A stretch of DNA of 64,000 nucleotides, from positions 17,063,001-17,127,000 of the forward strand of contig OX621265.1 in assembly GCA_951640165.1 (NCBI GenBank), written 5' to 3'. Below are positions 43,915 to 53,906 of this stretch, one piece after another. Under the pieces are notes generated by a model that was not told the DNA's origin, did not search any database, and saw nothing but the letters and a program-made list of their open reading frames with translations. Position numbers and translations under genes: made by a program. Positions within the stretch are counted from its first letter, which is position 1. Each line of letters starts with the position of its first letter. This DNA comes from Pseudoips prasinana (lineage: Eukaryota > Arthropoda > Insecta > Lepidoptera > Nolidae).

Positions 43915-44592
43915 TTACATATTGATATGCAAAACCGGTTTCATCTGAGAAAATTATTATTCTTTGTTTCTTCATTTCATTTGTGTCCCTTATGATTTTT
44001 ATGTCCTTATGAGTTTCCTCTTCCACAAGTACTGCCATATCAGTATTGGTAATCTCTTTACTCTCACTACGTATAATGTTCTGTACTTCACCTCCAAATA
44101 GCCAGGATGTCGGCCTCATGTCGTACTGTCTGTTTTTTACGACAGCCTTACGACTGTTGTAAATCTGGGCAACATCTATTAATTTATAGTTGTATTTCGT
44201 GAAGATTTCTCTAGGGTTTTTTTACTTATTGCAAGAGATCCGCATCGTTGCCTGTACTGTGGTGAATAGAATTTGATTGGGGTTCTGGTACAATTTTCTG
44301 TTGAACATGGTCCTACTGACTTGTACAATATTATTTTTTGTTTACAATTTAATAATTCTTTTTTTAGCGTAAGGTTTACTAGATTCAAATCATCAATTTC
44401 GTTTGTAGTGCTCTGAAGTTCCTTTTTCAATTTATTTAACTTTTCATTAAGAGTACCAATTTCCGATGTATTGTTAGTACAATTTGGTAAACTTTCGCAA
44501 GATATATTCGAGTCATATTCACTTTCATCAAAATCTAGCCATATGTTTTGTCGTCTACTCTAGGTATTCACATTTTCAAATGATACATCCAT
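43915..44592 (-). pseudogene. LINE ORF1 fragment related to LINE-B ORF1
   Basis: From an ATG at 44592 the minus strand reads MDVSFENVNT, a stop, then LDFDESEYDSNISCESL, a coiled-coil stretch LNKLKKELQSTTNEIDDL and LTLKKELLNCKQKI, a degraded middle and finally RIIIFSDETG, the same SGNH-like start seen at 30.7 kb. One early stop and frame changes at about 44179 and 44119 mark it as a pseudogene. It would have been the RNA-binding and multimerising partner of a LINE-B-like RT. Confidence 0.55.
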
Positions 44593-45157
44593 TTTTTTAA
44601 CGTAATAAATGAAAATAAAAAGGAAAAAAAACGCAATAAAATTTCAAAATTAGTTCTTGAATTAGAGTTTGAACTTAGGACACCCAATAACAAAATAAAA
44701 ATGCCCATAAATAAGATTCCGATGCTGCGGTCTCGTACTTGCGACTCAACAGACTTTATTCCAGTGAATTACAATTCAGCTACGCCTTCTCACAAATAGA
44801 ATTATAAAATTTGTGAGCATTAAGTGTTTTGATCGGTGTATCTTTTATTAGCACTAATGAGTCGAAAGTCCACTCTAAGCCGACATTTTTTAATTTTGAC
44901 GACCGTTTTAATGTTTATATATAATTTTTATATATGTTTTACTTAACTTTTCACAATTTTTTTACAGGTGTATCACTTATGCACTTAGTTTTGAAAGTAT
45001 TTAAGTTGTATCTTATAATAAAAACTATTTACACAATATTTTGAATTAAAACACAGAAACTGATAGCATGTCTGTACTTAAGCTGGTCCTTGCCGGTACT
45101 GAATGTATGTAACTAACTGTATGTATGTATTAATCATGCCTTTCAAACCGGACGATG
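44593..45157. other. No gene seen
   Basis: AT-rich and non-coding, upstream of the reductase gene. A 5' UTR exon of that gene might lie here, because coding exon 1 is preceded by a splice acceptor, but none could be placed. Confidence 0.4.
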
Positions 45158-45368
45158 CAGTGTGGGTAAGCCCCCTACAAGATGAACTGATAATCTTGTT
45201 CGGGTCGCTGGAAACCGCTGGATGCGAATAGCGCAAGACCGACAATTGTGGAGATCATTGGGCTCCCCCAATGATCTCCACAATTGCCGGTCTAGCGCTA
45301 TGGCGCTATGGCGCTATTGTCCAGCCATGGGCGTCTTTCGGCTGAAATGACGATGATCATGATGAATC
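45158..45368 (+). mobile_element. RTE 3'-end fragment with an internal inverted duplication
   Basis: The + strand reads CCCCCTACAAGATGAACTGA, TCGGGTCGCTGGAAACCGCT and AGCGCAAGACCGACAATTGT, as in the RTE 3' end. It then reverses on itself: CCAATGATCTCCACAATTGC plus CGGTCTAGCGC is the reverse complement of the preceding 30-40 bp. The normal 3' end then resumes (TTGTCCAGCC, GGGCGTCTTTCGGCTG and a degenerate ATGATG tail). About 35-40 bp were therefore copied in inverted orientation within the fragment. Confidence 0.8.
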
Positions 45369-45547
45369 ATGCTTTACTGAGGCCACGGTAATGTGTGTAT
45401 TCTCGTATTGGCAGGTAATCACCCTGCCGTTCAACTCAGAGAGTTATACTCTATCTCTCTTCACAATAGTGCAAATTTAATCTTCATTAGCAAAATGGTA
45501 ATTATTACTCTAATCTTATTAAACATATTATATTTTAATTTCTAGAT

Positions 45548-45717
45548 ATGGATAAAGCCCAGGTAGCCGAGTTAGCTATACTAGCTCGTCAAGGACCAAT
45601 GAACGCAGTGATAGACCGGGGTGACTCCCCTGTGCAGCAGTTCTACCGTGGCGCCGCCGTGTTCGTGACAGGCGGCTCCGGTTTCCTCGGCAAGCAGCTC
45701 ATCGAGAAACTCCTCAG
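45548..45717 (+). CDS. Fatty acyl-CoA reductase, first coding exon
   Basis: Fatty acyl-CoA reductases reduce acyl-CoA to fatty alcohol with NADPH, usually at the ER or peroxisome, feeding wax, hydrocarbon or pheromone synthesis in insects. ATG 45548 follows a splice acceptor (TTTTAATTTCTAG) by two bases, so a 5' UTR exon probably lies upstream. The 56 codons read [17 protein letters not shown], then [20 protein letters not shown], with the nucleotide-binding TGGSGFLG at residues 41-48, and end LIEKLL. The donor is AG|GTGAAT, phase 2. Joining to 47050 gives R-SCDLMRVYVLLRSKKG, the expected next strand of the Rossmann fold. The family is clear; the paralogue and substrate are not. Confidence 0.9.
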
Positions 45718-46189
45718 GTGAATATGTTTTTAACTAAATTCAAGCGTTAAATTAACAATTAACACACTTTCCAGTAAGTAAAAATATTAAATAAATAAAA
45801 ATGATAAGAAATAAAGGCGGTAATCGATCAAAATACCGAAAGAGTCACGTTGGTCTATTACCACTTTTATAAACTGCAAGACTTCTACCAGATTTCATGC
45901 AAAAATCTTAAGTCGAGTAAGCTACCTGCAAATAATTCTGAAACTATGGATCCAGCTTTCGCTTATTCGCATGTGGTCGGTCCAAATAGGATAAGATGGT
46001 CGTTGTGACAGACCTGGTTGTCGAGTGCAGTAGGTTGTCAGTAGTGCCAGCAACTTGGCGCCACGGTTCTTTTCGTTAGCAACTTCCCTTAGCTAGGTTA
46101 TAATAACTACTCACGTATGTATATTAAACCCAGTCTACAGGAAGTGTCCTCCACGGAAAAAATATGATCTATACGCCTTTGTCTGAATG

Positions 46190-46740
46190 CTCATATTCTG
46201 TCATTTTTATTCGGTATTCTTTTTAGTCCTTCTACTCCCTCTTATCTGAAAGACCGTTTTTCTTTCCTACATTAATCACATTTGATAGCCTTGAGATCGA
46301 TTAATAATCAGTGGTAAAACATACCGACGCACTCCACAAATTTTCTTGATAACGCATTTGTTGTACAAGGTACTCGTTTGTGGAATGCGTTGCCATTGTT
46401 TATTAGGTGTGCACAATCACTGAATACATTCCTAAGGCTTGTCAAGGATCACTTATTGAAAACTACATAGTTCACATAATGACACGTATTGTTATTATGA
46501 AAGTACATATGATTAGTAAGTAGGAATGTATAGTTTTGTAGTATGGTACAAATAGTACCTTATAATATAGTAATTTGTACACTTGCAATTGCCCCATCCA
46601 TGTAACTGGTTTCTCCTTTCACTACATAGGTTCCCTGGAAGAGATAACTATTTGTGATAAGGCCGCCAATTGTACTATTATAATTTGTATGTTACTATGT
46701 ATTATTTCTTTAGGTGTACAATAAAGAGTTTATCTGTCTG
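46190..46740 (+). pseudogene. LINE-A-family 3' end fragment in reductase intron 1
   Basis: Pieces such as FSPSTPSYLKDRFSF, HSTNFLDNAFVVQGTRLWNA and SLNTFLRLVKDHLLKT in shifting frames match the C-terminal end of the LINE-A ORF2 copy at 61.7-61.97 kb. The 3' UTR has CCTGGAAGAGATAACTATTT and GATAAGGCCGCCAATTGTAC, followed by an AATAAAGAG end, the same end as at 62225-62275. It is a 5'-truncated dead copy. Confidence 0.8.
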
Positions 46741-47049
46741 TGATTTAGTCATACCCTGTGCGCAAGTTTTATTACGGTACCTTAGTGTCCGTGTTTGGCA
46801 ATTCCACTCCTTAAATTAGCAGCTCATTCAGGAACTCTTCTGCTGAATAAGCCTATGGCCTACCAACGCTTAAAACTGAAGCTATAGCTTTGGCTGAAGA
46901 AGAAATGATATGTTGAATTAAGATAAAACGAATTCGAGTTGGACTGGTTTGCAACTGGCGCAATTTTACCTGCTCCAATCGGCAATTGGTGTACGTACCT
47001 CGATAATTTCTTGATAAAAGTAGCCGAACTCTTTTTGTTTATTTTTCAG

Positions 47050-47140
47050 ATCATGTGATTTAATGCGAGTTTACGTTTTACTCCGATCAAAAAAGGGCAA
47101 GACAATTCACGAGAGACTAAATACTATACTAGCTGACCCT
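47050..47140 (+). CDS. Fatty acyl-CoA reductase, second coding exon
   Basis: A 91-nt exon bounded by TTATTTTTCAG and the strong donor GTAAGT. It completes the split arginine codon of exon 1 and reads SCDLMRVYVLLRSKKGKT, then IHERLNTILADP. This is the beta-strand and helix following the nucleotide-binding loop in fatty acyl-CoA reductases, where YVLLRSKKG is strongly typical. It ends in phase 0, matching the start of exon 3. Splice sites, phase and family pattern agree, so the call is firm even though the exon is too short to stand out as an ORF. Confidence 0.9.
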
Positions 47141-47485
47141 GTAAGTAATTTTTCGTTCAATATTTTGAATTGGCACCTACAGTACAGCTTTCGAACCGGT
47201 AGACACTATATATATGACAATATATTCTTGTAATCTTTAAAGAAAATCTATATTGAGTAATTTTTACATCGTTTTAGTCACAGCATTTTTGAAGATAAGG
47301 AATCTTAAATAACTTTGAAACTATGTATTTAAAAATTATGTTACTGTATTTGACACTTTAACTACAAGAACGTTTTCTTTGATATAGTATCGATTATTTT
47401 ATATATTTGTATATACGATAAACAAAGATGTTATATTTTGGATAATTTGAACACTTTTTGCCTTGTTTTACTAAAGTAAAGGTAA

Positions 47486-47552
47486 ACTGCCCCATATTTC
47501 AATTGAATAGTCGTAACCCACTTACGATTATTTAATAGGAATATGGGGCAGT
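47486..47552. repeat. 67-nt imperfect hairpin in reductase intron 2
   Basis: ACTGCCCCATATT pairs perfectly with AATATGGGGCAGT, and the stem continues with few mismatches (AATAGTCGTAA with TTACGATTATT) to a 5-nt loop CCCAC: about 31 paired positions. The size and shape are those of a small-RNA precursor or a tiny inverted-repeat element remnant; the sequence alone does not decide. Confidence 0.7.
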
Positions 47553-47629
47553 GATGAATGATGTGATGGTGGAATTGGGAAGTACATTGTGAATGACCCA
47601 TCAGATTTCATTATTTTATAATAATTGGA

Positions 47630-47760
47630 TCATTAAGAGATTCTCCTTAATGAAATATACAGGTATCATAAGCATTTTCTTGGACTCGGCCAAGGCTTTT
47701 GACACTGTCTCTATTCTTCACCTTTTAACTAAGTTAGGTAGAATCGGTATCGAAATTCCC
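47630..47760 (+). pseudogene. Reverse transcriptase scrap (motif A region)
   Basis: The + strand reads SIFLDSAKAFDTVSILHLLT, then KLGRIGIEIPLKG, matching motif A and the following helix of non-LTR RTs. Nothing else of the element is recognisable around it. Confidence 0.6.
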
Positions 47761-48235
47761 TTAAAAGGTCATTGGGCGTATCTGACCCGCTTTGCGAAGA
47801 GTGGCGGACATTAATCAAAATAGTTTTAAACTAAGGGGAATAATATGACCTTTCATTGTATATAGTTATTTATTTAAAAATCGATGGAGAAAAATGTACA
47901 GGATGGTTTAAAAAAATAAAAAACAAACGGTTTCAGAGGATTTTATTCCATCATTAAAGGCATAAAAGAATTTCGATAGCATACAGCATGGTGCACTGAT
48001 GAGCCGAGACGCATGTATACGCTGTCTCTTTCGCACATTAGTTAGGCCAAACTAGTTTTGTTGCGCTCGCGCACTGACTCACCGCCCTCTGCGCAGTCCT
48101 TCGTTAGCTATCGTTGTGACCTGTACGTTTATCTGATTTGTTTTGTTTATTGTTTTATCGACTACGTTAGCGTGTTTTATAGACTCTGGTTACTTGCTTT
48201 TGGATTGGATTTTCGTTGATATGGAATGACAAAAC

Positions 48236-48355
48236 AGTTGTGAGTCGTGCAATCGATCTGTGTTACTTCGAAGAAAACACTGTCTTAATGGAGTGTTTCT
48301 CGAAAGGTACCGGGATCTTGTAGTGTTGTTATTACAAGAAATCATACCACGTGAG
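48236..48355 (+). pseudogene. Second transposase copy, first exon
   Basis: The + strand reads SCESCNRSVLLRRKHCLNGV, then RYRDLVVLLLQEIIPRE, and ends at a perfect GTAAGT donor. CESC is the first CxxC of the zinc module that exon 2 completes with ICHPCW. The nearest ATG upstream in frame (48223) is followed by a stop (ATGGAATGA), so the start is damaged or lies in another exon. The plan equals the exon at 5725-5846, including phase 0 at the splice. Confidence 0.6.
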
Positions 48356-48703
48356 GTAAGTACTCTGTCAGTACACCGTCTATCTATCTATTTACTAAGA
48401 AAACAGGCAGGAGCAGAGCGGTAGGAAGCGAGTCTTTATCGACCGATTTATGGTTTATTTATTTATGCTTTGTTTTACACAATCTTAACTATTATTGTAC
48501 AGAAGCAAACATAATGCTAATTATTTTACCTATACCAGTTAACCTTACAAAAGTTCGAGAACTTATAGTTTATGCATTAAGAACAGCAATTAAGGAATTC
48601 AGTGCAATAAAAATGACTTTTCGAAACTACTTTCTAATAATCTCGTTGTTAGGTGTTTAGTTTATATATATATATATATGCAGAATGTTTTATCTTGTTT
48701 CAG

Positions 48704-50622
48704 ATTTCGTTTGACGGTACAAGATCTATATGCCACCCTTGCTGGCAGAGATATGATCGAGCATTGCAAAACTAGCAATTAGATAATGTGCCACCCGAGC
48801 CAATACAAGAAGGCGCAAATCAAGGAGAAGTTGGAGAGGCGGTCCAACAAATAGAAGTCGGGGATCAACAAGGTCCTGGTTTTATTACTGTTACTGGATA
48901 TAGACGTGTATCAAATACAGCGAGACGCTGTATTTTTCTAAACTGCAGAGGTATGACTACACATCGCGTGCTAACCTGCGCCAAGTTCTATCTGTTGCAC
49001 AATCACAATTTATACATACCAGAACTTGCGAGTTTGCCACCCGCATTTAGTTCAAAATGATTGGGAAGAACTTGTGAATGCCCCGACAATACATGAAAGC
49101 TTTAATAATGCTCATGTACTTGACATAATCAATTTGTATAAATGGGGATTAGAAAGCAGGTCTGAAATGGATTTTGAAAATATTGATACAATTGATGACA
49201 ACCACATCCATTTTTGGACGGCTTTAACTAAAAATCAGTTTATGACTATTTTAGACCAAACACCGTCTCTTCGTAACAGGTCTGATCGTCCTGCTACCAC
49301 TTTAGGAATGTATTTGACTAAAATAAGAACTGGTCAATTTGATGTGCGCTTAGCCAGGAAATTCCAAATATCTAGAAGAACGTTAGAGAGGAAGTTAAAA
49401 ACAGCGAGAGAATGCTTAACTGAAGATTTTGTTCCACGTTACTTGGGTATGTCATATAACTAGAGAAGAAGTGGTGGCACGAAATCTTCGTATCCCAACT
49501 CATATTTTTGGTGGTAGCCAAACTGAACCGGCAGCTATTCTTGTGTTCGACGGAACGTATATTTACCTTCAGAAGAGTGCGAATTTCCTTTTCCAAAGAA
49601 AAACCTACAGCCTACACAAATTCCGCAACCTGGTAAAGCCTTTTCTGATCGTATGTATAGACGGTTATATAATAGAAGTCGTAGGACCATATTCAGCGAC
49701 TACTTCGGATGCAACTATTATGCGCAGCCTGATGCAAGAAGATTCAGCTTGGCATTGGTATCTTCGACCAAACGACGTGTTTCTATTGGACCGTGGCTTT
49801 CGGGATTCAATCCCTGCAATTGAAGAACGTGGATATAATCCCCACATGCCGCCAACTAGAGGAAGAGGAGAACAGTTATCAACAATTGACGCTAACAAAT
49901 CTCGATTAATTACAATGTGCCGTTGGGTAATCGAAACAATTAATGGACGATTTAAGAAAGATTTTAAAATATTTCGACATACATATTTTAATGTTGCGAT
50001 GCGAAATATGATGACCGATTTCAAAATAACCGCGGCAGTTATCAACGCTTCTCGACGGCCATATGAAGATAGTATATACGCCGATCAGTTTGTCGATATT
50101 ATAAATCAAAATATAAATACAGAAAATGAGTTAGCAGAATACGTATCAACAAATAACTTGAACAGACAAAGAGTAGCATTCGTGCCTCTAGATGGAAACA
50201 GTCCAGACTTTGAAGATTTTCCACAGCTGACCTATGAAGATTTGATCTTATTCACGTTGGGCTCATACCATTTGAGAATCGCAAGGTCTTATTGTCACGA
50301 GCACATAAGACCAAACGGGGATTATTTAATAGAAATGTATCGACATCAACCTTTAATTGATAATAAGATTTTGATCAGAGGGCGAATCCAGTCACGTCAT
50401 ATCCGATCGAAACAGTACTATACATATATTTTGTTAAACCCAACACAACACGGACGACAAAGTATAGAAGAGTACTACTGCTCATGTATACACGGCCGCC
50501 GAACTGTCGGGAGCTGCGCCCATATCGCTAGCATAGTTTATTATCTGTCTTGGGCCAGACATCAGGAAGCAACAGACGCACCTGCTGCCTTCTTAAATGA
50601 TCTTATTCTTGATTTGGATTAA
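48704..50622 (+). pseudogene. Second transposase copy, main exon: zinc modules, DDE core and SWIM finger
   Basis: After the acceptor TATCTTGTTTCAG it reads ISFDGTRSICHPCWQRYDRA, then a stop at 48773. C2CH-type CIFLNC and VCHPHL follow, then the DDE core with VFDGTYIYLQKS (D), VFLLDRGFRDS (D) and RWVIETINGRFKKD (E). It ends in YYCSCIHGRRTVGSCAHIAS, a SWIM-type CxC...CxH finger kept in frame with the core, and a stop at 50622. One nonsense codon and two one-base losses (near 49045 and 49445) inactivate it; the frame from 49.46 kb to the end is intact. It lies wholly inside reductase intron 2, in the same orientation. The family agrees with the gene at 3-5.8 kb. Confidence 0.8.
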
Positions 50623-50734
50623 ATTGAATAAAAACATTTTTATGAACTAGCATTTTATTCATATTCCTCATATCAGTTTATAACACTTGAATTTTTCAAG
50701 ATTCCCGTGGCTCACATTAATGTGACTAATGCCA

Positions 50735-51620
50735 TAGTAAATCAGAGCCTTATATCATTACACTCTACTAATTTCATTTGTGTCCGCCATGGGTATGGTT
50801 TCCATACTAAGGTGCCCAATGACCTTTATAAAAAGCTGTCTTACAGATAGAAGACCGAGAGTTACAATAGACAATAGTCTTAGTGATGAACTATCCGTAA
50901 ATTGCGTGCCTCAGGGCAGCATACGCGGGCCTTCCCTGTTTCTGATATGGATTAATACCCTATGCCTGATGATACTGCGCTCTTTTTTAGTGCTAGCATA
51001 GAAGGGATTTAACAGAGTCAAGCAATGTTTGCAATGCAATATCCTGACACTGAACGTTGACGAAATCAAATACATTTGCACATAAAAGTAATCTACTACA
51101 GGTACTCCCCTCATCGTTATATTTAACGGCCCATGAATATAAAGCTATGCCTTTGGCTTGCACCTGTCCTAATCTACAAAGATTTAATAATATTAAATAT
51201 TTGCGAATTACAATAGACCAATTTGTCTCATTCAAACCATGCATAAAAGAACTTGTGCCACAGATTCGTAAACTCATCTACATTTTTAAAAGCCTCAGTG
51301 AGTGTGCAGACCGTAAGACCTTAAAGATGCTCTATTCCAATCTGTTCTGGACTAGTTTATTACAAGTTACTGGTTTACCTCATCGCCACCCAAATGAAGA
51401 TGTAAATTAGAAATGGGATGTTCTAAGTGTATGGCAATGGTTTATACTGCATACCGTACTTAAAAAGCATTCCCAGCTTAGATATGATCCAAAATTTCAA
51501 ATAGACAAACTTCGTAAGGGAAATTTTTGCATTAAAAAAATATCAAAAACTGCTCTCGCACACAAAGTCTACTGCTTCCTCGGTAGCTATTTGTGCAATA
51601 AAATAAGTAACTAAATTTAA
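50735..51620 (+). pseudogene. Non-LTR reverse transcriptase fragment, clade unresolved
   Basis: Frames shift repeatedly, but SCLTDRRPRVTIDNSLSDEL, NCVPQGSIRGPSLFLIWIN (motif B) and LQRFNNIKYLRITIDQFVSF are typical RT pieces. ECADRKTLKMLYSNLFWTSL and later DPKFQIDKLRKGNFCIKK belong to the thumb and C-terminal region. The YADD region reads as DDTALFF in another frame. It does not match LINE-A, B or C closely. Confidence 0.65.
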
Positions 51621-51642
51621 ATACATTTCCGCTCCCCAAGAG

Positions 51643-51905
51643 CCGGTCACCGTAGCCTAGTTGGTAGTGCTCCTGCCTACGAAACTGGTGGTCCTGGGTA
51701 CGAATCCCGGTAAGTGCAAATATTTGTGTAATGAGCTCGAATATTTGTTTCTGAGTCATGGATGTTTTCTATGTATTTAAGTATTTATCTATCTATATAA
51801 GTATGTATATCATCGCCAGTTACCTATAGTACAAGCTTCGCTTAGTTTGGGGCCAGGATGATCTGTGTGACATTGTCCCTAGATATTATTATTATATTAT
51901 TATAT
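51643..51905 (+). mobile_element. tRNA-derived SINE (family ii), copy 3
   Basis: Starts CCGGTCACCGTAGCCTAGTT (A box region), has CCTGGGTACGAATCCCGG (B box with one change), the shared body with GAGTCATGGATGTTTTCTAT, and ends at CATTGTCCCTAGATATTATT with a TTA-rich tail. It lies about 90 bp before reductase exon 3. Confidence 0.9.
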
Positions 51906-51994
51906 GTATATTTTTATTCGTTGTCTACTCTGATCTGCATCAATTTAAAACCACCTTTATTGACTTTTTTAGAATCTGTTTTTATAATCGACAG

Positions 51995-52117
51995 GTGTAC
52001 GATACACTACGCATGAAGCAGCCAAACTTTGCTGAAAAGATAACACCAATCGAAGGAGATGTGGGTGAAATCAAGATTGGCCTGAGTGACAAAGATTGGA
52101 ATAAACTTTGTGATGAG
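51995..52117 (+). CDS. Fatty acyl-CoA reductase, third coding exon
   Basis: A 41-codon exon after the acceptor TTTTTATAATCGACAG. It reads VYDTLRMKQPNFAEKITPIE, then GDVGEIKIGLSDKDWNKLCD and E. The segment from the helix to ITPIEGDV is characteristic of fatty acyl-CoA reductases, in which this loop precedes the active-site strands. The donor GAG|GTGACT is weaker than the others; reading through it gives a stop seven codons on. The next exon, expected to carry a VVFHxAA-type motif, was not found in the remaining 11.9 kb, so either intron 3 exceeds that length or the gene is broken here. Confidence 0.85.
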
Positions 52118-52140
52118 GTGACTACTTTCGATAAATAAAT

Positions 52141-52560
52141 AAAAAAGGTTTTTATTCACGTAGACTTTAAAAAAGCGCTTGTAATTAGTCAGAACATATT
52201 CGTAGTTATATATAATTAATTTATAGGTACATATAGATATTTAGGTACACGGATTGTAGGAAATAATTTATAATAAGATTTATTTTATAATAGTAACGAT
52301 ATTTAGCTAACTTAAATTAAGTTATTCTCAAGGATCATGTGTAGGTCTATATTAAGGTACGACTTAAATGTTATTATTATGGCGGACCTTGTATTTCTAA
52401 CGACGGTCGCGCTTTAGTGCTACCACCGGATCAAATGCACCCCAACTGAGAAGGCCCAGAGAAACAAACTCAGCGGGTGTCTCTACTACCGGTTTCAACA
52501 CGGCCCAGTTGAGACGCTCCGGCGAAACATACTCAATGGGGCATATACACAAGATTTGGT
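52141..52560 (-). repeat. Repeat family R, longest copy
   Basis: Read on the minus strand it has GTCTCAACTGGGCCGTGTTG, ACTCAGTTGGGGTGCATTTG..-type sequence, GATCCGGTGGTAGCACTAAA, GCGCGACCGTCGTTAG, then the 3' part ACACATGATCCTTGAG to AAGTCTACGTGAATAAAAAC. It joins the parts seen separately at 1741-1880 and 6555-6778 into one element with an AATAAA-bearing 3' end. No ORF is recognised. Confidence 0.75.
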
Positions 52561-52939
52561 CCACTTACTGAAATTATTTAGCAGACAATCACAATATATG
52601 CTCGGTCGGTTTTTTGATTAAGTATTTATTTTAGGTTTAATATATATCGGCGCAACTACATTAATTAACCAAAAACAAATGCGTCATAGGAGTAGTTTTA
52701 AGTCTTATCTTAGTTTCTCCGTTATATATTAGAAATATATTATATAAAAACGTCAAAATAAAACTAACATTAATCATTTTGAGACTCAACCAACAGTTCT
52801 GAAATCTTCTGCTTAGATTCCACCAATTGTGCTTGAAAATGGGCGACCTACGTAAACAAATATTCTTAAGGATAGAGAATCGCTCCAGTATATTTTCAAC
52901 AATAATAAATTAATGTTTTTAAACTTTCGCGATTTGTAC

Positions 52940-53501
52940 AAATTTTTATATGTGTGCACAGTGGACACGGGTCTCATCGCGATAATATATATGAAAAATA
53001 TAATTATATATATGAAAACTTACTATATGTGCATAAAAATATCGATTCCTTCTGTAAAAGGAGCGATACACATAATGTAAATACTAGATATAAGAATAAT
53101 CTCATACTGCATACTACCCGTCTCCACAAAATAAGTAACTCTTTTATGGGGCAATGTATAAGATTCTATAACAAACTTCCCAATGATATTAGAGAATTGT
53201 CTACGAATAAGTTTAAAAGAATTATTAAAGCCAAATTGTGTAGCATATTACAAAATTTCTGATTATTTAAGTGATAAAAGTGCTTGGGATGGAGTTGTTC
53301 TGAGTCAACACACATGATTGTAATTAATCTTAAGTATATTTTATTTTAAAAAAGGATTCCTACTGAGTTTTCTGGCAGTGTTTCTCAGTAGCTGCCACGT
53401 CATGCACTGCACGGTAGGGTAAAAAAAATATGACGATTCCACATAAATGTAAAATTTTTACGGAATAAAGTTACTTTGATTTGATTTGATTTGATTTGAT
53501 T
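52940..53501 (+). pseudogene. LINE-B 3' end with TTTGA-repeat tail
   Basis: The open frame at 52954-53262 reads YIYENLLYVHKNIDSFCK, then HTTRLHKISNSFMGQCIRF and FYNKLPNDIRELSTNKFK, the C-terminal end of LINE-B ORF2. The 3' UTR has TTTCTGGCAGTGTTTCTCAG and AGCTGCCACGTCATGCACTG, and the element ends in TTTGATTTGATTTGATTTGA (53474-53501). It is 5'-truncated and inactive. Confidence 0.85.
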
Positions 53502-53504
53502 AAA

Positions 53505-53905
53505 GATTTTGGTAAATCATTACCTTGGTTACCCGACGTTTCGGCATGGATTACACCAGCCGTGGTCACGGGTCGACTGGTGTGGCTCGGCAGCGTCGTC
53601 TCCGTGAAGCTCGGGTTTCGGTATCAACCCTCTCATGGTCTTGATATTTTTCATTTTCCTTTACGAAACTGTCGGTACACACGACACTAATGACATCAGC
53701 GCCCGGGCGCACTACGTTGGTTATGCGACGATGGCACTTCGTTTTTACAGGATTTCAAGATGGTGAGAGGCGGTATCGGTCTTCCCTGTTGAAATTGATA
53801 TGTTTCTTTATTTCAACCGCTTCACGTACTATTCTGGAGTAATTGTGACGATCGGTGGAGAGGACCTGTGGCTTGTGTAAATTTGTAATCCAGTGTTGAG
53901 ATCCT
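53505..53905 (-). pseudogene. Penelope-like element remnant (GIY-YIG end)
   Basis: The minus strand reads GRKFEGSHRISTLDYKFTQA and, in overlapping frames, VREAVEIKKHINFNREDRYR, then KTKCHRRITNVV. The (V/A)REAxEIxKHxNFNRE pattern is a signature of the C-terminal GIY-YIG region of Penelope-like elements as I recall it. Downstream non-coding sequence has CCGAAACGTCGGGTAACC. Frame changes and the lack of an RT mark it as a scrap. It sits between two LINE-B pieces. Confidence 0.6.
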
Positions 53906-53906
53906 G

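Noticed and set aside
51643..51730. Possible tRNA genes at SINE heads (also 14570, 21890, 24030, 24960)
   Set aside because: A and B boxes are present, but each continues into a SINE body and lacks a proper cloverleaf and discriminator; these are SINEs.
52118..52137. Read-through end of reductase exon 3 as the true C-terminus
   Set aside because: It would leave a protein without the active-site part; splicing at GAG|GTGACT fits the family better.
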